Positions 22,562 to 35,151 of a stretch of 64,000 nucleotides of DNA are shown here, piece after piece. Positions within the stretch are counted from its first letter, which is position 1; each line of letters begins with the position of its first letter. Source of the stretch: Chamaecyparis obtusa (taxonomy: Eukaryota; Streptophyta; Pinopsida; Cupressales; Cupressaceae); NCBI GenBank assembly GCA_027943335.1, contig BSBK01004078.1, positions 838,001-902,000 on the forward strand. The letters run 5' to 3'. Below the pieces are notes generated by a model, which made no database searches, was not told the origin of the DNA, and worked only from the letters and a program-made list of their open reading frames with translations. The translations under genes were made by a program, and so were the position numbers.

Positions 22562-23735
22562 TCAAAGTTGTTCTCCATCAGTCACTGAGAGTTGATAGGC
22601 ACCAGAGCCAAAAGTAGTAGTGACAACAAAGGGACTCCGCCAATTGGGTTCAAACTTCCCCTTGTGTTCTCTATGTGATTGATTTTTAGGATTCTCTCTC
22701 AAGACTAGATCACCAACCTGAAATTCTCTATGTCTAACTTTCTTGTTGTAACTTCTAGACATTCTCTTCTGATATACTCTGATATGATCATACACTATTT
22801 TTCTGCACTCATCTAGTAGTTCAAGTTCTTTCATCCTAGACACTTTGTAGTCATCATCAATTACTAGACCATGCATTCTGATTCTTAATGATGGGATTTC
22901 AACCTCAATAGGTAGTATCGCTTCAGACCCATAAAATAAAGCAAATGGTGTAGCCCCAGTGGGCATTCTGATACTTATTCTATAGGCCTAGAGAGTTGGA
23001 TTGATCATGAGATATCAATCTCTTCCCATTTTATTAACTGTATGATGCAAGATTTTCAATAGATTCTTGTTTGAAGCCTCTGCTTTTCCATTCCCTTAAG
23101 GATAGTAGATAGATGACCAATGTTTTGTAATCTTGAATTTGGCACATAGATCATCTAAGTCTCTATTCTTGAATTGTCCACCATTATCTATGACCATAGA
23201 GTTTGGAATACCATATCGACATATGATGTAGTTCAGAACGAACATAGAGATTTGTTTGCCGGTTACTTGAGTCAAAGGGACTGCTTCTACCCATTTTGTG
23301 AAATAGTCTGTAGATGTAATAATATGGGTATGTCCATTAGAATAATGAGGATGTATGGCTCCTATAAGATCAAATTCCCATTGGTGAAAAGGTCATTGTG
23401 TAGTAAAGGGAATAAGATCTCTCCCTAGTGCATGAATCAAGTTTCCATGTACTTGACATTTTTGACAGTTCTTAGCAAACTTGATTGTGTCTTTCTCCAT
23501 TTCAGGCCAATAGTACCCAACCCTGATAAGTTTTTGAGCTAGTGTTAAACTATTGGAATGTGGTCCACATATGCCTTCATGGACTTCCTCTAATGCACGT
23601 TGAGACTCTTCCCATTCTAAACATCTAAGGAGTATACCATCTAGACCTCATTTGTATAGATCATTACCAATGATGACATACTGGGATGCATTTCAGATAA
23701 GGTATCATTTCTCATGGCAGTTGAAGGTATCAGGA
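22562..23735 (-). pseudogene. Element A integrase, broken
   Basis: Reading right to left: the H2C2 zinc region (EVHEGICGPHSN, later KNCQKCQVHGNL), then the catalytic core with first Asp in WEFDLIGAIH, second Asp in VIDNGGQFKN and Glu in KAEASNKNLL. The triad is present, but several stops interrupt the core (for example before PFHQWEF, in YYP-stop-GNGKAE, and twice before the last open segment). The final 134 codons (22562-22966) are open: TGATPFALFYGSEAILPIEVEIPSLR, then a C-terminal domain with REFQVGDLVLREN and FGSGAYQLS. No chromodomain follows. Integrase would insert the cDNA into the nucleus genome; this copy needs readthrough of several stops. Confidence 0.85.
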
Positions 23736-23773
23736 ATGATTTGGTCTTGGAGATAGGAGAAAAGGTTTTTGTA

Positions 23774-24275
23774 TCAGGATGAATCATGACCAACAACAGT
23801 GCAGATCATGCAGGTTTCAAGGGAATCATATGTAGGATAAGATAGTGCTTCCACTAGGAACTCATAGTGTAGCTCATGTTCAAGATTCTGTAATAAAGTA
23901 GATAGTGTTGCCATAGCATCAGCAGCTTTATTCTCTATTTTAGGAATTTGTTCAAAGGTGATAGATATGAAATATTTCTTTAGATCGTCTACCATTCTCT
24001 TGTATGGGATTATCTTTCCATCTTTCATTTGATACAAATCATTGACTTAGTGTATTACAAGTTGTGAGTCTCCATCAATGTGTACTTATGTCACTCTCCA
24101 CTCAATTACTATTTTCATGCCATTAAGAAGAGCTTCATATTCAGCAATATTGTTTGTGCAAGGAAACTTGATTCTAAATGATTTAGGGATTGAGTATCCT
24201 TGAGGTGTGATGAACAATATGCCTGCTCCAGATCCATTCTATGTATAGGAGCCATCAAAGAATAACTTCCATTCT
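23774..24275 (-). pseudogene. Element A second (archaeal-type) RNase H
   Basis: Starting from KLFFDGSYTQNGSGAGI, the protein shows NNIAEYEALLNGMK, IDGDSQLVIHYVND and NKAADAMATLSTLL. These four conserved acidic positions (D in DGS, E in EYEAL, D in DGDSQ, D in ADAMA) are typical of the archaeal-type RNase H found as an extra domain in Tat-lineage gypsy elements. One stop (about 24090, TAG) breaks the frame between EWRVT and VHIDGD. It sits between the gypsy RNase H and integrase, as in other Tat elements. Confidence 0.8.
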
Positions 24276-25800
24276 CTAGAAGAGAGATTCATGATAGAGG
24301 AATCTGGGAATTCCATTTGCATTGGTGTATCATCAAACAAAGGTGTGTTGGCCAGTTGATCTGCAATTACTTGGCCCTTGATAGCTTTTCTTTCAACATA
24401 TTCAATATCAAATTCACTTAATAACATCACCCATTTAGCTAATCTACCTATGAGAGTAGCTTTTCTTAGTAGGTACTTTAGTGGATCAATCTTAGCTACC
24501 AAATGTGTGGTATGAGCTAACATGTAGTGTCTCAATTTTTGTGATGCAAAGATCATAGCTAGACAAGCTTTCTCAATTATTGAATAGTTCTTCTCATATG
24601 CTACCAATGTTCTACTGATATAGTATATAGCTCTTTCCTTCTTGTTCTCATCATGTTGTGCTAGTAATTCCCCCGATGATGTATCTATAGCGGAGACATA
24701 TAAGATCAATGGCTTCCCTTGAATAGGAGACATCAAGATAGGAGGATTTGATAGAGATTTCTTGATATGATTAAAGTTCTTTTCACATTTCTCATTCCAT
24801 GTAAAGGTCACACCTTTATGTAATGTCTTTGTGAAAGGTTGTGATATGTTTGCTAGCTGAGATATGAAGTGTCTAATAGATTGTACTCTTCCTTGTAATG
24901 TTCTCATTTGACTAATATTCTTGGGAGGTTTCATCTCGATGATATCTTTAACCTTAGTTGGATCTACTTCAATTCCTTTCTTTGAAACAATGTAGCCTAA
25001 GATTTTTCCAAAAGTGACACCAAAAGCACACTTCTTAGGGTTCAGTCTCAAACTAAACTTCTCCATTCGATCTAGTATTTTGCTCAAATCATTTAGATGT
25101 TCAGATCTTATCATAGATTTAGCCAAGGTATCATCAACATAATCATCCATAGTTTGATGCATCATGTCATGAAAAATAAATGTCATGGCTCATTGATATG
25201 TAGCACCTACATTTTTCAAACCAAATGGCATGACATTCCAATAGAAGGTACCCCACGCACATGTGAAAGTAGTTTTCTCTTGATCCTCTGGAGCAATTTT
25301 TATTTGGTTGTATCTAGAAAAACCATCCATCCAAGAATACATCTCAAAGCCTGTAGTCATGTCCACTATAATATCGATATTTGGTAATGGAAAATCATCC
25401 TTAGGTCATGCCTTGTTTACATCTCTAAAATCTATGTATAATCTTATAGACTTGTTTGGTTTTGATACAGGTACAATATTTGAGATCCATTCAGCATAAT
25501 CAATAACATGGATGAATCCAGGTTTTAGTAGTTTCTCTAATTCAGCTTTGACCAAGAGTGCAACATGTGGATGCATCTTTCTCAATTTATTCTAAATAGG
25601 TTTAACTCCTGGAGCTATAAATAAATGGTGAATTATAAGATTGGGATCCAACCCTAGCATATCTGAATATTTCCATGAAAAGTTGATCTTCTTTTCTGTT
25701 AGGAATGTAGTAAATTTTTTCTTTTCTTCTTCTGATAAGGATTGTGCTACATGGATCAACTATGGTTCCTCTATTGTTCCCAAGTTGATAGATTGAGTGG
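24276..25800 (-). pseudogene. Element A reverse transcriptase and gypsy RNase H
   Basis: RT: KPGFIHVIDYAEWISNIVPV, RLYIDFRDVNKA, DDFPLPNIDIIVD, WMDGFSRYNQIKIAPEDQEK, TFTCAWGTFYWNVMPFGL and an intact YVDD (codons at 25130-25141). The gypsy RNase H/tether follows: LILYVSAIDTSSGELLAQ, EKNYSIIEKACLAMIFASQK and the FDIEYVERKAIKGQVIADQL segment. The last 315 codons (24239-25186) are continuous. A TGA directly upstream (after NVGATYQ) and a TAG in the fingers separate this from the N-terminal half. The active site is intact, so decay is mainly by stops. Confidence 0.9.
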
Positions 25801-26869
25801 GCTCAATCAGTACTAGAGATCTGTCCTGTAAATGACTCAAAAGGAAATCCAATATCTCATCCTTAGATGCCTCAGAGAGGTTTTCACCTTAGGATATGTC
25901 TTTTATTTTTACTTTATTAGGTTCTGAGACTGCCACAAAGTGGTTTTCACCCTCAAAACTCCTTTTCTTTTTATTTTTATTCGTATTCTTTTGACTAAGA
26001 TACTTGATGTCTAACTCCATCATGCTAATGCTCGATTCACTGATGGAAGTCATCATAGGCTCAACTACATTAAGGTAGCAAGCAAGGGCATAGTCATTTG
26101 GAAAGGTACAAATACCTTGGCTTGGATTCATGGAGGTTTGGTCAAGAAGTTTGGGATGTTGGATAGTCAAAGTGGTGAAAGATTGGGAAATAGTATTTAC
26201 AGATATGGATCTATCATCATTGGTCCTAACCTAACTCTCAAGTTTGAAGGTGATATTACAACTCAAAACATTCAATTCATGAATAGGCTCAATGTCATTA
26301 TGGGAGTCCACTTCAATCATTGGTGGATCAGACTCGTTACGTTCATTATTTCACTCTAGACTTATGTTGGGTTTAGGTGCATATTGGTGAACAACATCAA
26401 TATATTTTTATGTGGCAAGCTTATCTTCCTTGGGAATGACTCCCCATTCATAGTCATTTGACTCCTCATCTATGCCTCTAGGAAATTTGAGAACGTGTGT
26501 AAAGTCAGGATGGATACCCCAAGAAGGCTTACCCTCAAATTCTAATTTGAATTCATACTCATGAGAATCTATCTCAAAATAGCTACCACCTTTTTCTTTG
26601 TATGTTTGATTGTCTTCAAGATCAGCTGGTTCTTGTGGTGCAACTACCTCTTGTTCTATAGTAGGTTCTTGTGTCTCTACCACATTGATTCTTTTGATTG
26701 GATCATCCTCCGCTTCAAGAAGGTCTTTTATTTCTTTAGGAAAACACTCATAAGGAATGAGCTCATTAGTGGTGTCTGAATCATCACAGTCAGATTGTTT
26801 TGTTTCTTCCTTTGGTTCAATCTATTGTAAGATATATGGGGAGTACTTGCTAAGATAGAAAGGCTTCTT

Positions 26870-27015
26870 CTTATATCCTAGACCTATTGTATCCTTGTTT
26901 TTTCATCCATGATGGTCGAGAGGTGATAGAAGACCTTTACCTTGTAGTCCTAGAGGTCCTTTTCTAGTGTATCCCATCTTTATGATTAATTTATCCCCTA
27001 GTCCATATGACTTTT
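26870..27015 (-). pseudogene. G-patch-like motif between protease and RT in element A
   Basis: Reading KSYGLGDKLIIKMGYTRKG, then PLGLQGKGLLSPL, a stop, and KNKDTIGLGYKK. The spacing of MGY, G.LG..G.G and the late GLGY agrees with the glycine-rich G-patch fold. G-patches next to proteases are known from betaretroviruses and some LTR elements, where they bind nucleic acid. A TGA interrupts the second half. The assignment is by pattern only. Confidence 0.5.
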
Positions 27016-27076
27016 GAGGAATTTTTCCTGAAGTGGAGTCACATTTCTGGACTGATTGGGATTGAGACTCATCCTT

Positions 27077-27840
27077 TTATAACCATGCAAGCATGGCTTC
27101 ATCTTCCTCAAACTCTTGTTTAGATATTTTCTCTGTGACAAAGCTTCCATTGAATATGACCTGGGATTCTTTAGTTGTAGGTTTCACTTTGTTAGAGGGT
27201 TGTCCATAAGATTTTGGGGACAATGGGAGAGATGTGAGAGATAAAATAGGTTCCATTGTGTATTCTCCCATACCATTGTCTTTAATTTTGACTTCTTTAG
27301 CAAGTTCTTCTATCTTGGATGTTGAAGCAATGTCTATTTTCTTAGTGGAAGATTCTCTATTATTAGGAACAAGTTTATCAGCACTTTCTTTCAATGCATT
27401 GCAAGTTGTAGATAGATCATTCAGAATCATCACCTCTACTCCTTCATAAGGAAATTTCACACATTGATGGTATGTGGAAGGAATAGCTCTCATTTCATGT
27501 ATCTAGGGTCTCCCTAGAAGGATGTTGTAAGCCAAAGGTAGATCAAGAACTTGACATGTGATGTCTCTGATAACTGGAATTTTTCTGATAGGTAAGACAA
27601 TTGTTCCTTTGGAAAATCTTTCTTGTTCATCATATGCCTTGATAGTTATCTTATTCTTAGGATCAATGGCAGCTTCAAATAATCCCAATTGTTTGATCAA
27701 GTTGTAAGAACAAATGTTGAGACCAGGGCCTCCATCTATCAACACGTGTTTGACATGATAGTTTTGGATCAAGACTTCAATGTGCAAGGGCTGGTTATGC
27801 AGATGACTCAAGGAGTTATCATCTTCCTCTGAAAAGGAGA
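27077..27840 (-). pseudogene. Element A aspartic protease region
   Basis: PLHIEVLIQNYHVKHVLIDGGPGLNIC (active-site Asp in IDGG, about 27745), then the flap-side region and PLAYNILLGRP (about 27510), followed by TAG where the next residue is normally part of GRPWIH, then IHEMRAIPSTYHQCVKFPYEG. This is the pepsin-like protease of Tat/Athila-type gypsy elements, maturing Gag-Pol. The downstream 100 codons are low complexity (KIEELAKEVKIKDNG...) and lead to the G-patch-like motif. Confidence 0.8.
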
Positions 27841-28289
27841 TATACTATGGAGACATTAGATCCAACCATAGTCTAGAATCTGTCTAAATCAAGGTTGTCA
27901 GGAACATTGGATCCGAGCAGAGCTTTGTCTAGAATGGCTCTATGAGCTGGAGATATTTGAAGCAACTCAAACATGGAGATTTTTGCATTGGTATGCTAGA
28001 TTTGTTGGACAATACTATATGATGTTGGCCTCGTGTCTTTAGGATTTGATGATTTAGAGGCAGCCTTTTGTTTAGAAGAAGATGAGAGATTGAAAGGCAT
28101 CTTAGGGACATTTGATGAATCTAGGATTTGTCCTTGCAGATGCGCCTGAGCTTGTGATCAAGTAACTACATTTTTTGATTGATTATCTCTATTTTTTCTT
28201 ACAATTGTGATGACATTGCATCGCTCAGATAGGCATGGTTCAACCATATTTATGACAACATTGTTTCCACAGTAAGCAAAATTGACTTT

Positions 28290-30008
28290 AGCACCCATAT
28301 TAGGCTAAGAAGATGAATCTCCTTGACCATGTTTTGGAAATGGCTTCATGAATGTTGTATGATCATTATTGCTTTTATGATTTTCAATTATGATTTCTCC
28401 ATTATCAATTTTGTCTTGCATGATGTGTTTCAAGCGTATGCAGTTATTAGTTTTATGACCCTTATTGTGATGGAAGTCACATAAATCTTTCTCTCTCCAC
28501 CATTTCGGTTTAGGTTCAAGATCAAAGACTTTTATCTCAGGAAAGGTGATGATGTTGTTGGCCAACAGAGTTTTCATGGCAGATTCCAAGGACTCTCCAA
28601 GAGGAGTAAACTTACATTTAGGATCTGTAGCCCAAGGTTTATAGTCAAATGACTTCTTGTTTGATTATGCTACTTTTGCCTCTAAGGCTTTGATAGCTTG
28701 GTTACCAACAGTGAGATTGAAAGAGGATGCCGTAGAAGGGGCACGGATAGTATCAACAACACCATCTGTGATGACTCCTTTATTCTTGTTCCAATTTTTC
28801 CTTTTGTCTTTAGAATTAGATCCAAATTCATACTTGTCCTTTTGAAATGATATGTCTCCTTTTTGTACAAGTACTTTCTCAATTTTGATTGCATTTTCTA
28901 CCATTTTATCAAAAGATGTGTGATTTTGCATTTGCAAATGGTAGTTGATTTTTGGAACAAGATTGTTGATGAAAATTTCCAGCTTCTCAGTTTTTGGAAT
29001 GGGTCTAGCATATAGATAAAATTTCTTCCTCCATCTTTTGAGAAAATTTAGGAATGGTTCTCCTGAGTTTTTCTTTAGATTGTAGATGTTGATCATGGTG
29101 ACCGGATGCTAGATGTTATAGGAGTATTTTTGATAGAATAGTTTGATTAACTCCTCAAAAGTTTTGATAGTTGGAGGCATTTTTGAGAACCAATGAATAG
29201 CTAACCCTCCCAGAGATTGAGGGAAAAGATGCATTAGGTAATTTGGTTTGTGCATGAACTCCATAGATTGAGTATAGAATTCTCTGACATGATCTTGAGG
29301 ATCAGAGTTCCCATCGTATTTGTCATACTTAGGCATCTCCACTCTTTTAGGGAATGGTGGCATGTATAAGTCTTTATCAAATGGAAAAGGGCATAGAGCC
29401 TCCATGGAGAACTCCTTAGGTTCCTTTTCTTTTTTGAGTTTGTTGAGTTTGACTTGCATGGCATGCATCTGTTTCATCATAGTGGTGATTGGAGTTTCTT
29501 CCTCATGTGTAATGATATCTTTGACATTAAAGTTGGGAGGAAGTTTAGCCCCTTGACGAGCCAACTCTAGGAAGTATGTTTCTTTGTCTTCTTTCAAGAA
29601 ATGCATCATCATTTTCTTGAAGTCATCATCATTTTGATATCAAAAAATTTAAGAAGGTGTGGGTTCTTGATCCACACCATGTTGGGATTGATGTCCTTGG
29701 GACCCTTGGCTTGCACCTCCTCCTTGAGACATAGTGTTGTTGAGAGAACTACCAGGGATTGATCGATGGGGATTTTCTTGATGACGTGTGTGGACTGATG
29801 TAGGGGGAGTTACTTGATGACCTATGTGGGTTGATGCAGGAGGGGTGATGTAACCACCTATCAAGTAAAGATTTCCAAGAGCATCTTCTACAAATTTAGT
29901 TGTGTATAAAGGTTGATGAAATGTCTTAGCAATCACAAAAGATGCAGCTAAAGAGAATCTAGGTTTTTCTCCTTGTTTTCACTATGATGAAGCTCTAGTT
30001 TCCACCAT
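28290..30008 (-). pseudogene. gag: Element A gag, broken
   Basis: A plausible start is ATG at 30008 (MVETRASS, then two adjacent stops). The N-terminal part is rich in Thr/His/Gln/Ser, followed by a probable coiled region (MMKQMHAMQVKLNKLKKEKE, about 29470). The capsid core is FPKRVEMPKYDKYDGNSDPQDH ... LAIHWFSKMPPTIKTFEEL (about 29330-29130) and INIYNLKKNSGEPFLNFLKR..., i.e. the retrotransposon gag domain. The C-terminal zinc-binding motif CDFHHNKGHKTNNC (CX2HX4HX4C, about 28480) is the variant knuckle used by Tat/Athila Gag. Stops at about 29640 and 29108 and a frame change near 28600 break it. Confidence 0.85.
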
Positions 30009-31680
30009 TAACCTTGGGTGAAGCAAAAGAGTAAGATGAAGACAACTGAAGAATGACTTGATTCAAGAAGATCGAATGACGCAACCTTGTCAAGATTGGA
30101 TTGATTGAAGACTATATTGGACGTAAATGAAGGATATCATGCCCTAGTAGTATGGGTAGACACCCAAAAGATGGCAGACATGAGCTCACAGCACTTATCC
30201 ATTTTTGTTGTAGATTGAATTGAAGAAAATTTTGACACAAGATGAAAAAGACTCAAATCAATATATCAGAAGGCTAGATCAGATTTAAGAGACCACCTTA
30301 GGAAAATGAATGAATTCTTTCTATTTTTTGCTCTGTTCCTGACATAATGATTTTTTTGATAGAATTTGGAAGTAGGCTGTAAAAACTAGATTTCTGGCAA
30401 TTTTGGAGAGTTTTTGGAAAATTTTCAAAATTCCCATACGACTTTCTAAAGGCTTGTACGACAATGGGTAGGCTCTGGCATGACAATTGACAAGATTCAT
30501 ACGATAATTGCAAAGCTCGCACGATAGTTGATAGCAGATTTTGACTTTTTGCTTATGATTTCTGACAAAACTCATACGACAATATACAAGCTCTCATACG
30601 ACAATCTGGGGGGCTCTGATACGACAAAGGGTCAAAACTCATACGACTTTCTGATCCTCTGGGATGACTTTTGACTCCAGAAAGGAATTTTGCGTCAGAT
30701 TTTGCAATTTTTCAATTTTCAAAATCAATGTGTTTTGCAAGGTTTTATGTCCAGATTTGAAGTTCATTTCCTGATTGTTCATTTCTGATAACCAAGTAAG
30801 TAAGAAAGCATGTAGAACAACAGGCAAGTGATTTCAAGCACATCTGAAAATAATGAAGAGGGGACAAAGCAACCCTGTGCATGAACAATCAGGTGACTTA
30901 ATGTGCTAATCCCTAGGAGTGCTAATTGTGTATGTTCCAAAAAGTTTTTCCATAATGCACATAGTCCTATAAAATGAAAGTTTTGGCCTCACTAGGGTTT
31001 GTAGTAATGGTCTGACTCTACAACTTTTGTGATCTCAAGAGGGTGAACTCCAATCTAGGCACACTCGGGTTTTGACACAGTCTGATAATTTAATTAATCA
31101 AGAGTTGCTAGGGAGATCTGACAGCCCAACAAGAGACCACACCTATGAAGATTTCCTCCACAAGGACATTTATATAGCGGCTATTGCTACCATGATGAAA
31201 ATGGCTATTACCGCTTGAGGTTCCATCCATGTGGTTGACCCATTAAAGGGAATGTCCACTACGATTAACTTTCTCTAAAAGTGACTCACAAAAGATACCA
31301 CACGGGGACTTGGTCCAGATCCAAGATTTTGAGTTTCTGATACTACCCAAAAAGAGAGTAGAGCATAGTCCTCTAGCCTTATCAATTTTACCCAAACATA
31401 GTAGATAGATTAATCTGACACACTACGACTAATTTTTTCTCACCAAGATTTGTGATGTCAACAACTATGCTCTATTAATCTCTCTAGAGAGAGAATGTAT
31501 CAATCAAAAGCTAAGGAACAAACCCAGTAAAATGCAAGATAATCTCATTATCCTCCCTACCTACAAGGGGATCCTTCATCAAGAAGAGCTTCACATGTGT
31601 GAACAAGAAAATGAAGCCCACTCTCTCAAGATCATCCACAAATACTGTTCATAGGGCCTATTTACTATGTGTAACAGATA
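30009..31680 (-). other. Element A leader, distal part, with TACGAC motif cluster
   Basis: No supported gene. Between 30435 and 30675 the sequence is studded with variants of TCATACGACAAT: catacgac 30435, tgtacgacaat 30455, catgacaattg 30479, catacgataattg 30497, cgcacgatagttg 30518, catacgacaat 30573, catacgacaat 30594, gatacgacaaa 30618 and catacgactt 30640, spaced about 18-55 bp. The remainder to 31680 is plain leader sequence up to the insertion point of copia G. Confidence 0.65.
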
Positions 31681-32093
31681 TGTTAGGATTAACAAGGCAG
31701 AAATAACAATTACATGCAAATATAACCAATATCAAAGAATAATAAACCACACAAAAGAGAACACAAGACACAAAGATTTAATGTGGTTCACCCAATCCCT
31801 GGGCTACATCCACCAATAGAGAGTCCAATATTTTATTATCCAGTGATTACAACCTGATTACAATTTGTAATCCCTTACAATTCAATTCTGTCGCAAGTAC
31901 TAAAATCATACATAATGAAATCCCTAACCCTAAGCCATATTATACAATATTTTTCTACTTTAGGGTTAGAATGAGTTACAATCATGTCAGCCCAAAACTA
32001 GTTGAAAATATGTCAGCCTCAAAAAAAATCTCCCTGGCTAGGGTAGGAGGAAAAGTGTACATTACTTTCCTGATCAGTCACCACAAGCTAATA
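31681..32093 (-). repeat. 3' LTR of copia G
   Basis: 413 bp, equal in length to its partner. Its inner edge reads TATTAGCTTG (minus strand) where the partner has TGTTAGCTTA, so the terminal TG has mutated to TA. Confidence 0.9.
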
Positions 32094-32252
32094 ATCTCCC
32101 ACTTGGTGACTGATCAATATCCACACTAAAAACCTCCCACTTGGAGACTGATCCTATAGCAATACTGCTACCATATGAGGCTCTCACTAGATCAAACCAC
32201 CCTGGACTCAGCTATTCCTTTATTTTGTTCAGTCTAGAAGACCAACTGAAGT

Positions 32253-32810
32253 TCAACATGAGTTCAACTTCTCCCTTGTTACTACCTTTGTAAACATATA
32301 TGTTGGATTCTCATCTGTATGTATCTTTTCCAGCTTTAACTTCACATCATCCAAAACTGACCAAATGAAATGGTACCGCAACTGTATGTGTTTTGTCTTT
32401 GAGTGCAACACAGAATTCTTCACAAGATGAATGACACTTTGGCTATCTATATGCAAAAAATTATCCATCTATGGATGTCCCAATTCTTCCATGAAGAATT
32501 GAAGCCATATCATCTCCTTGGCTGCCTCTGTAGCAACAACATACTCTACATATGTAGTGGATAAGGCAACCACCTTTTGTAGTCTAGAAAACTAACTCAC
32601 TGGTATCCCACCAATAGTAAATACATAGCCTATCGTACTCCACCTACTATCTATATCTCCTACCAAATCTGAGTCAACATAGCCTTGTATAGTAGTAGTA
32701 GATCCCCCAAAGTGTAAACACATATTGGATGTACCTCTCAAGTATCTAAGAATCCATTTGACTTCATTCCAATTCTCAATACCAGGGTGACTCATATATC
32801 AGCTAACGAC
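32253..32810 (-). pseudogene. Copia G RNase H
   Basis: ILRYLRGTSNMCLHFGG, YVDSDLVGDIDSRWSTIGYVF, VVALSTTYVEYVVATEAAKE and HIDSQSVIHLVKNSVLHSKTKHIQLRYHF give the copia RNase H in order, including conserved Asp of the YVDSD motif and Asp of HIDSQ. Stops after PVS (about 32590), after EELGHP (about 32470) and before the MSHPG stretch break it. The end is KVVTREKLNSC, followed by 3' untranslated sequence to the LTR. Confidence 0.8.
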
Positions 32811-34020
32811 TCCCACTTTGTGTGCAATATCTGGCCTAGTACATACCATAGCATACATTAAGCTCCCTACAGCTGAAGCATAAGGTACCTTGGACATTTT
32901 AGCCTTTTATAATGTCTTAGGACACATCTCCTTATTTAATTTCAAATGACCAGGAAAATGTGTGCTGAAAGCTTTGGTATTCTCCATAGAGAAACGTTGC
33001 AACACCTCAATATAATTAGCCTGAGATAGAGACAACTTCCTATTTTTCCTATCTCTACAAATTTTCATACCAAGGATTTTTTTTTCTAATCCCAAATCCT
33101 TCATAGAAAATGAATGTGCTAACTGTTGTTTCAACCCCTTAATGTGAGCCATGTTAGACCCAGCTACAAGCATATCATCAACATATAAACATAAAATAAT
33201 ATAGCTATCATCATCCAACCTCTTAAAATAAACACAATGGTCAGAATGACACCCACTATATGCATGCTCATTCATAAAAGTGTCAAATTTAATATACCAT
33301 TGCCGAGGTGCTTGCTTCAAGCCATATAAACTCTTCTGCAATCTCCACACCAAATTCTCCTTACCCTTGACCTCAAATCTTTGTGGTTGTACCATATATA
33401 TTTCTTCTTCCAAATCACCATGAAGAAAAAAATTTTTAACGTCAAGCTACTCTAAATGCAAATCTTCAGTAGCCACAATACTTAAAATAGTATGGATAGA
33501 AATCATTTTAACAATGGAAGAAAATATCTCATCAAAATCAATACCCTTTTTCTGTGCAAATCCTTTTACAACTAACTTGGCTTTAAATATTTTCTTACCT
33601 CCATCCTCTTCTTTTATCCTATAAACTCATTTATTCTGTAAAGCCCTTTTACCTGCAGGTAACTTACATAAATCCCATGTTTGATTTTGCAGCAAAGAGT
33701 CAATTTCATCTGTCATTGCAAACTCCCACTGAAGCTTTGTATCCAATTGCACAGCTTCATTATAACATTCAGGTTCACCACCATCTGTTAATAAAATAGA
33801 ATACAAGGAGGGAGAGAATCTGTCTAGAGGTCTACTTAGCCCTGTTGACCATCTAACATTTACTGGGGTTTGTGGTATTTTTTGTTGGTGTTGTTGCGGA
33901 GCATAATGAACTACTAGAACATCATCTTTTGAAGTATCATCCAGTATTACATAATCATTTTCTTTCTTCTCATGTTGCTGCAACATATCTTTGTACAACA
34001 CTTTCTCATTGAATATGACA
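32811..34020 (-). pseudogene. Copia G reverse transcriptase
   Basis: Upstream linker and [93 protein letters not shown] and intact active site LYVDDMLVAG (codons at 33174-33185). 168 codons (32907-33413) and 124 codons (33627-34001) are open. A few stops between and beyond prevent a full product. This is the best-preserved RT of the copia elements here. Confidence 0.85.
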
Positions 34021-35150
34021 TCCCTACTTATAATTTTATATTTTCAAAATCCCAAAGCCTATAACCAAATTCATCAATGCCATATCCAACAAATACACAT
34101 TTCTTTGACTTATCTTCCAACTTGGTTCTATTTTTAGAATCTATATATGCAAAAGCTTCACAACTGAAGGTTTTGAGAAAAGAATAACTCACCTTCTTAC
34201 CACTCCATGCTTCCTCTAAAATACCACAGTCCAAAGGAGTAGAGGAGCCTTTATTGATTAAATAAATAGCAGTGTTCATAGAATCTACCCACATGTTTTT
34301 GGGCAGCCTAGTATGAAACCTCATACTCCTTGCACGCTCCATTATTGTCATGTTCATGTGTTCAGCCACTCCATTTTCTTGTGGAGTCCTTGGTACAGTT
34401 TCTGCCTATGAATACCATTAGAGGAACAATAATCTTTAAATTTTGTGCTGCAATACTCACCACCATTATCAAATTTGAGACATTCTAACCTTTTACTAGT
34501 CTCATTCTAAACCAAGCATTTTCATTTCTTAATAGTTTGAAATACATCAAATTTCTATCTAAGGAAATAAATCCATACTTTTCTTGTTGCATCATCTATA
34601 AATGTAACATAATACAGAGAGCCACCAAGGGAAGATACCTAAGCTAGTCCCCATACATCTATATGCACAAGCTCTAATCTCTCATTTTTTTTTTCCTTCA
34701 CACTCTTTACAAAACTAACTCTCTTTTGTTTTCCATAGACACAACTTTCACAGAAATCCATATTGACACATTTCAGACTAGGTAAAACTTTATTTAAATT
34801 AATTAATTTCATACCTTTTTCACTGATGTGCCCGAGTCTTTTGTGCCAAAGTGTTGTGTCAGAACCTACAACAATAGTTTGATGTTCTTCTTGCTCAACT
34901 ACAGCCACTACTCCTGAACATTCATTATCTTTTGAAACAATTAAAGTAGAAGGAACAGTATGACCTGTACAAAGATATAAGGTGCCTACTTTCACACATT
35001 TTTCTACTACTAAGGAACCTTTTGAAACCTTCCAATTTCTATCATTAAAAGTAATTGTGCAACCCTCATCACCCAGTTACCCTGCTGAAATTAAATTCCT
35101 ACTTAGCCTTGGAACATGTCTTACCTCTTGTAGTAGCCAATGATTCCCAT
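34021..35150 (-). pseudogene. Copia G integrase
   Basis: GAG-pre-integrase region TLWHKRLGHISEKGMKLI with CESCVYGKQ (about 34850-34740). The core has Asp in VHIDVWG (about 34650) and Asp in KFDNGGEY (about 34470). The Glu of the third motif lies in a different frame, in VAEHMNMTIMERA (about 34360), after an indel near 34390. So the triad residues are all encoded, but the core is frameshifted, with extra stops around 34500-34630. The last part (34028-34369) continues open through FVGYGIDEFGYRLWDFE. Confidence 0.8.
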
Positions 35151-35151
35151 T

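Noticed and set aside
30435..30675. CRISPR-like array (short repeats with unique spacers)
   Set aside because: Plant retrotransposon leader; repeats are degenerate and spacing irregular. Reported instead as a motif array.
31925..31945. CCCTAACCCTAA-like telomeric motif
   Set aside because: Only two units, and the same sequence is in both LTRs of copia G, so it is element sequence.
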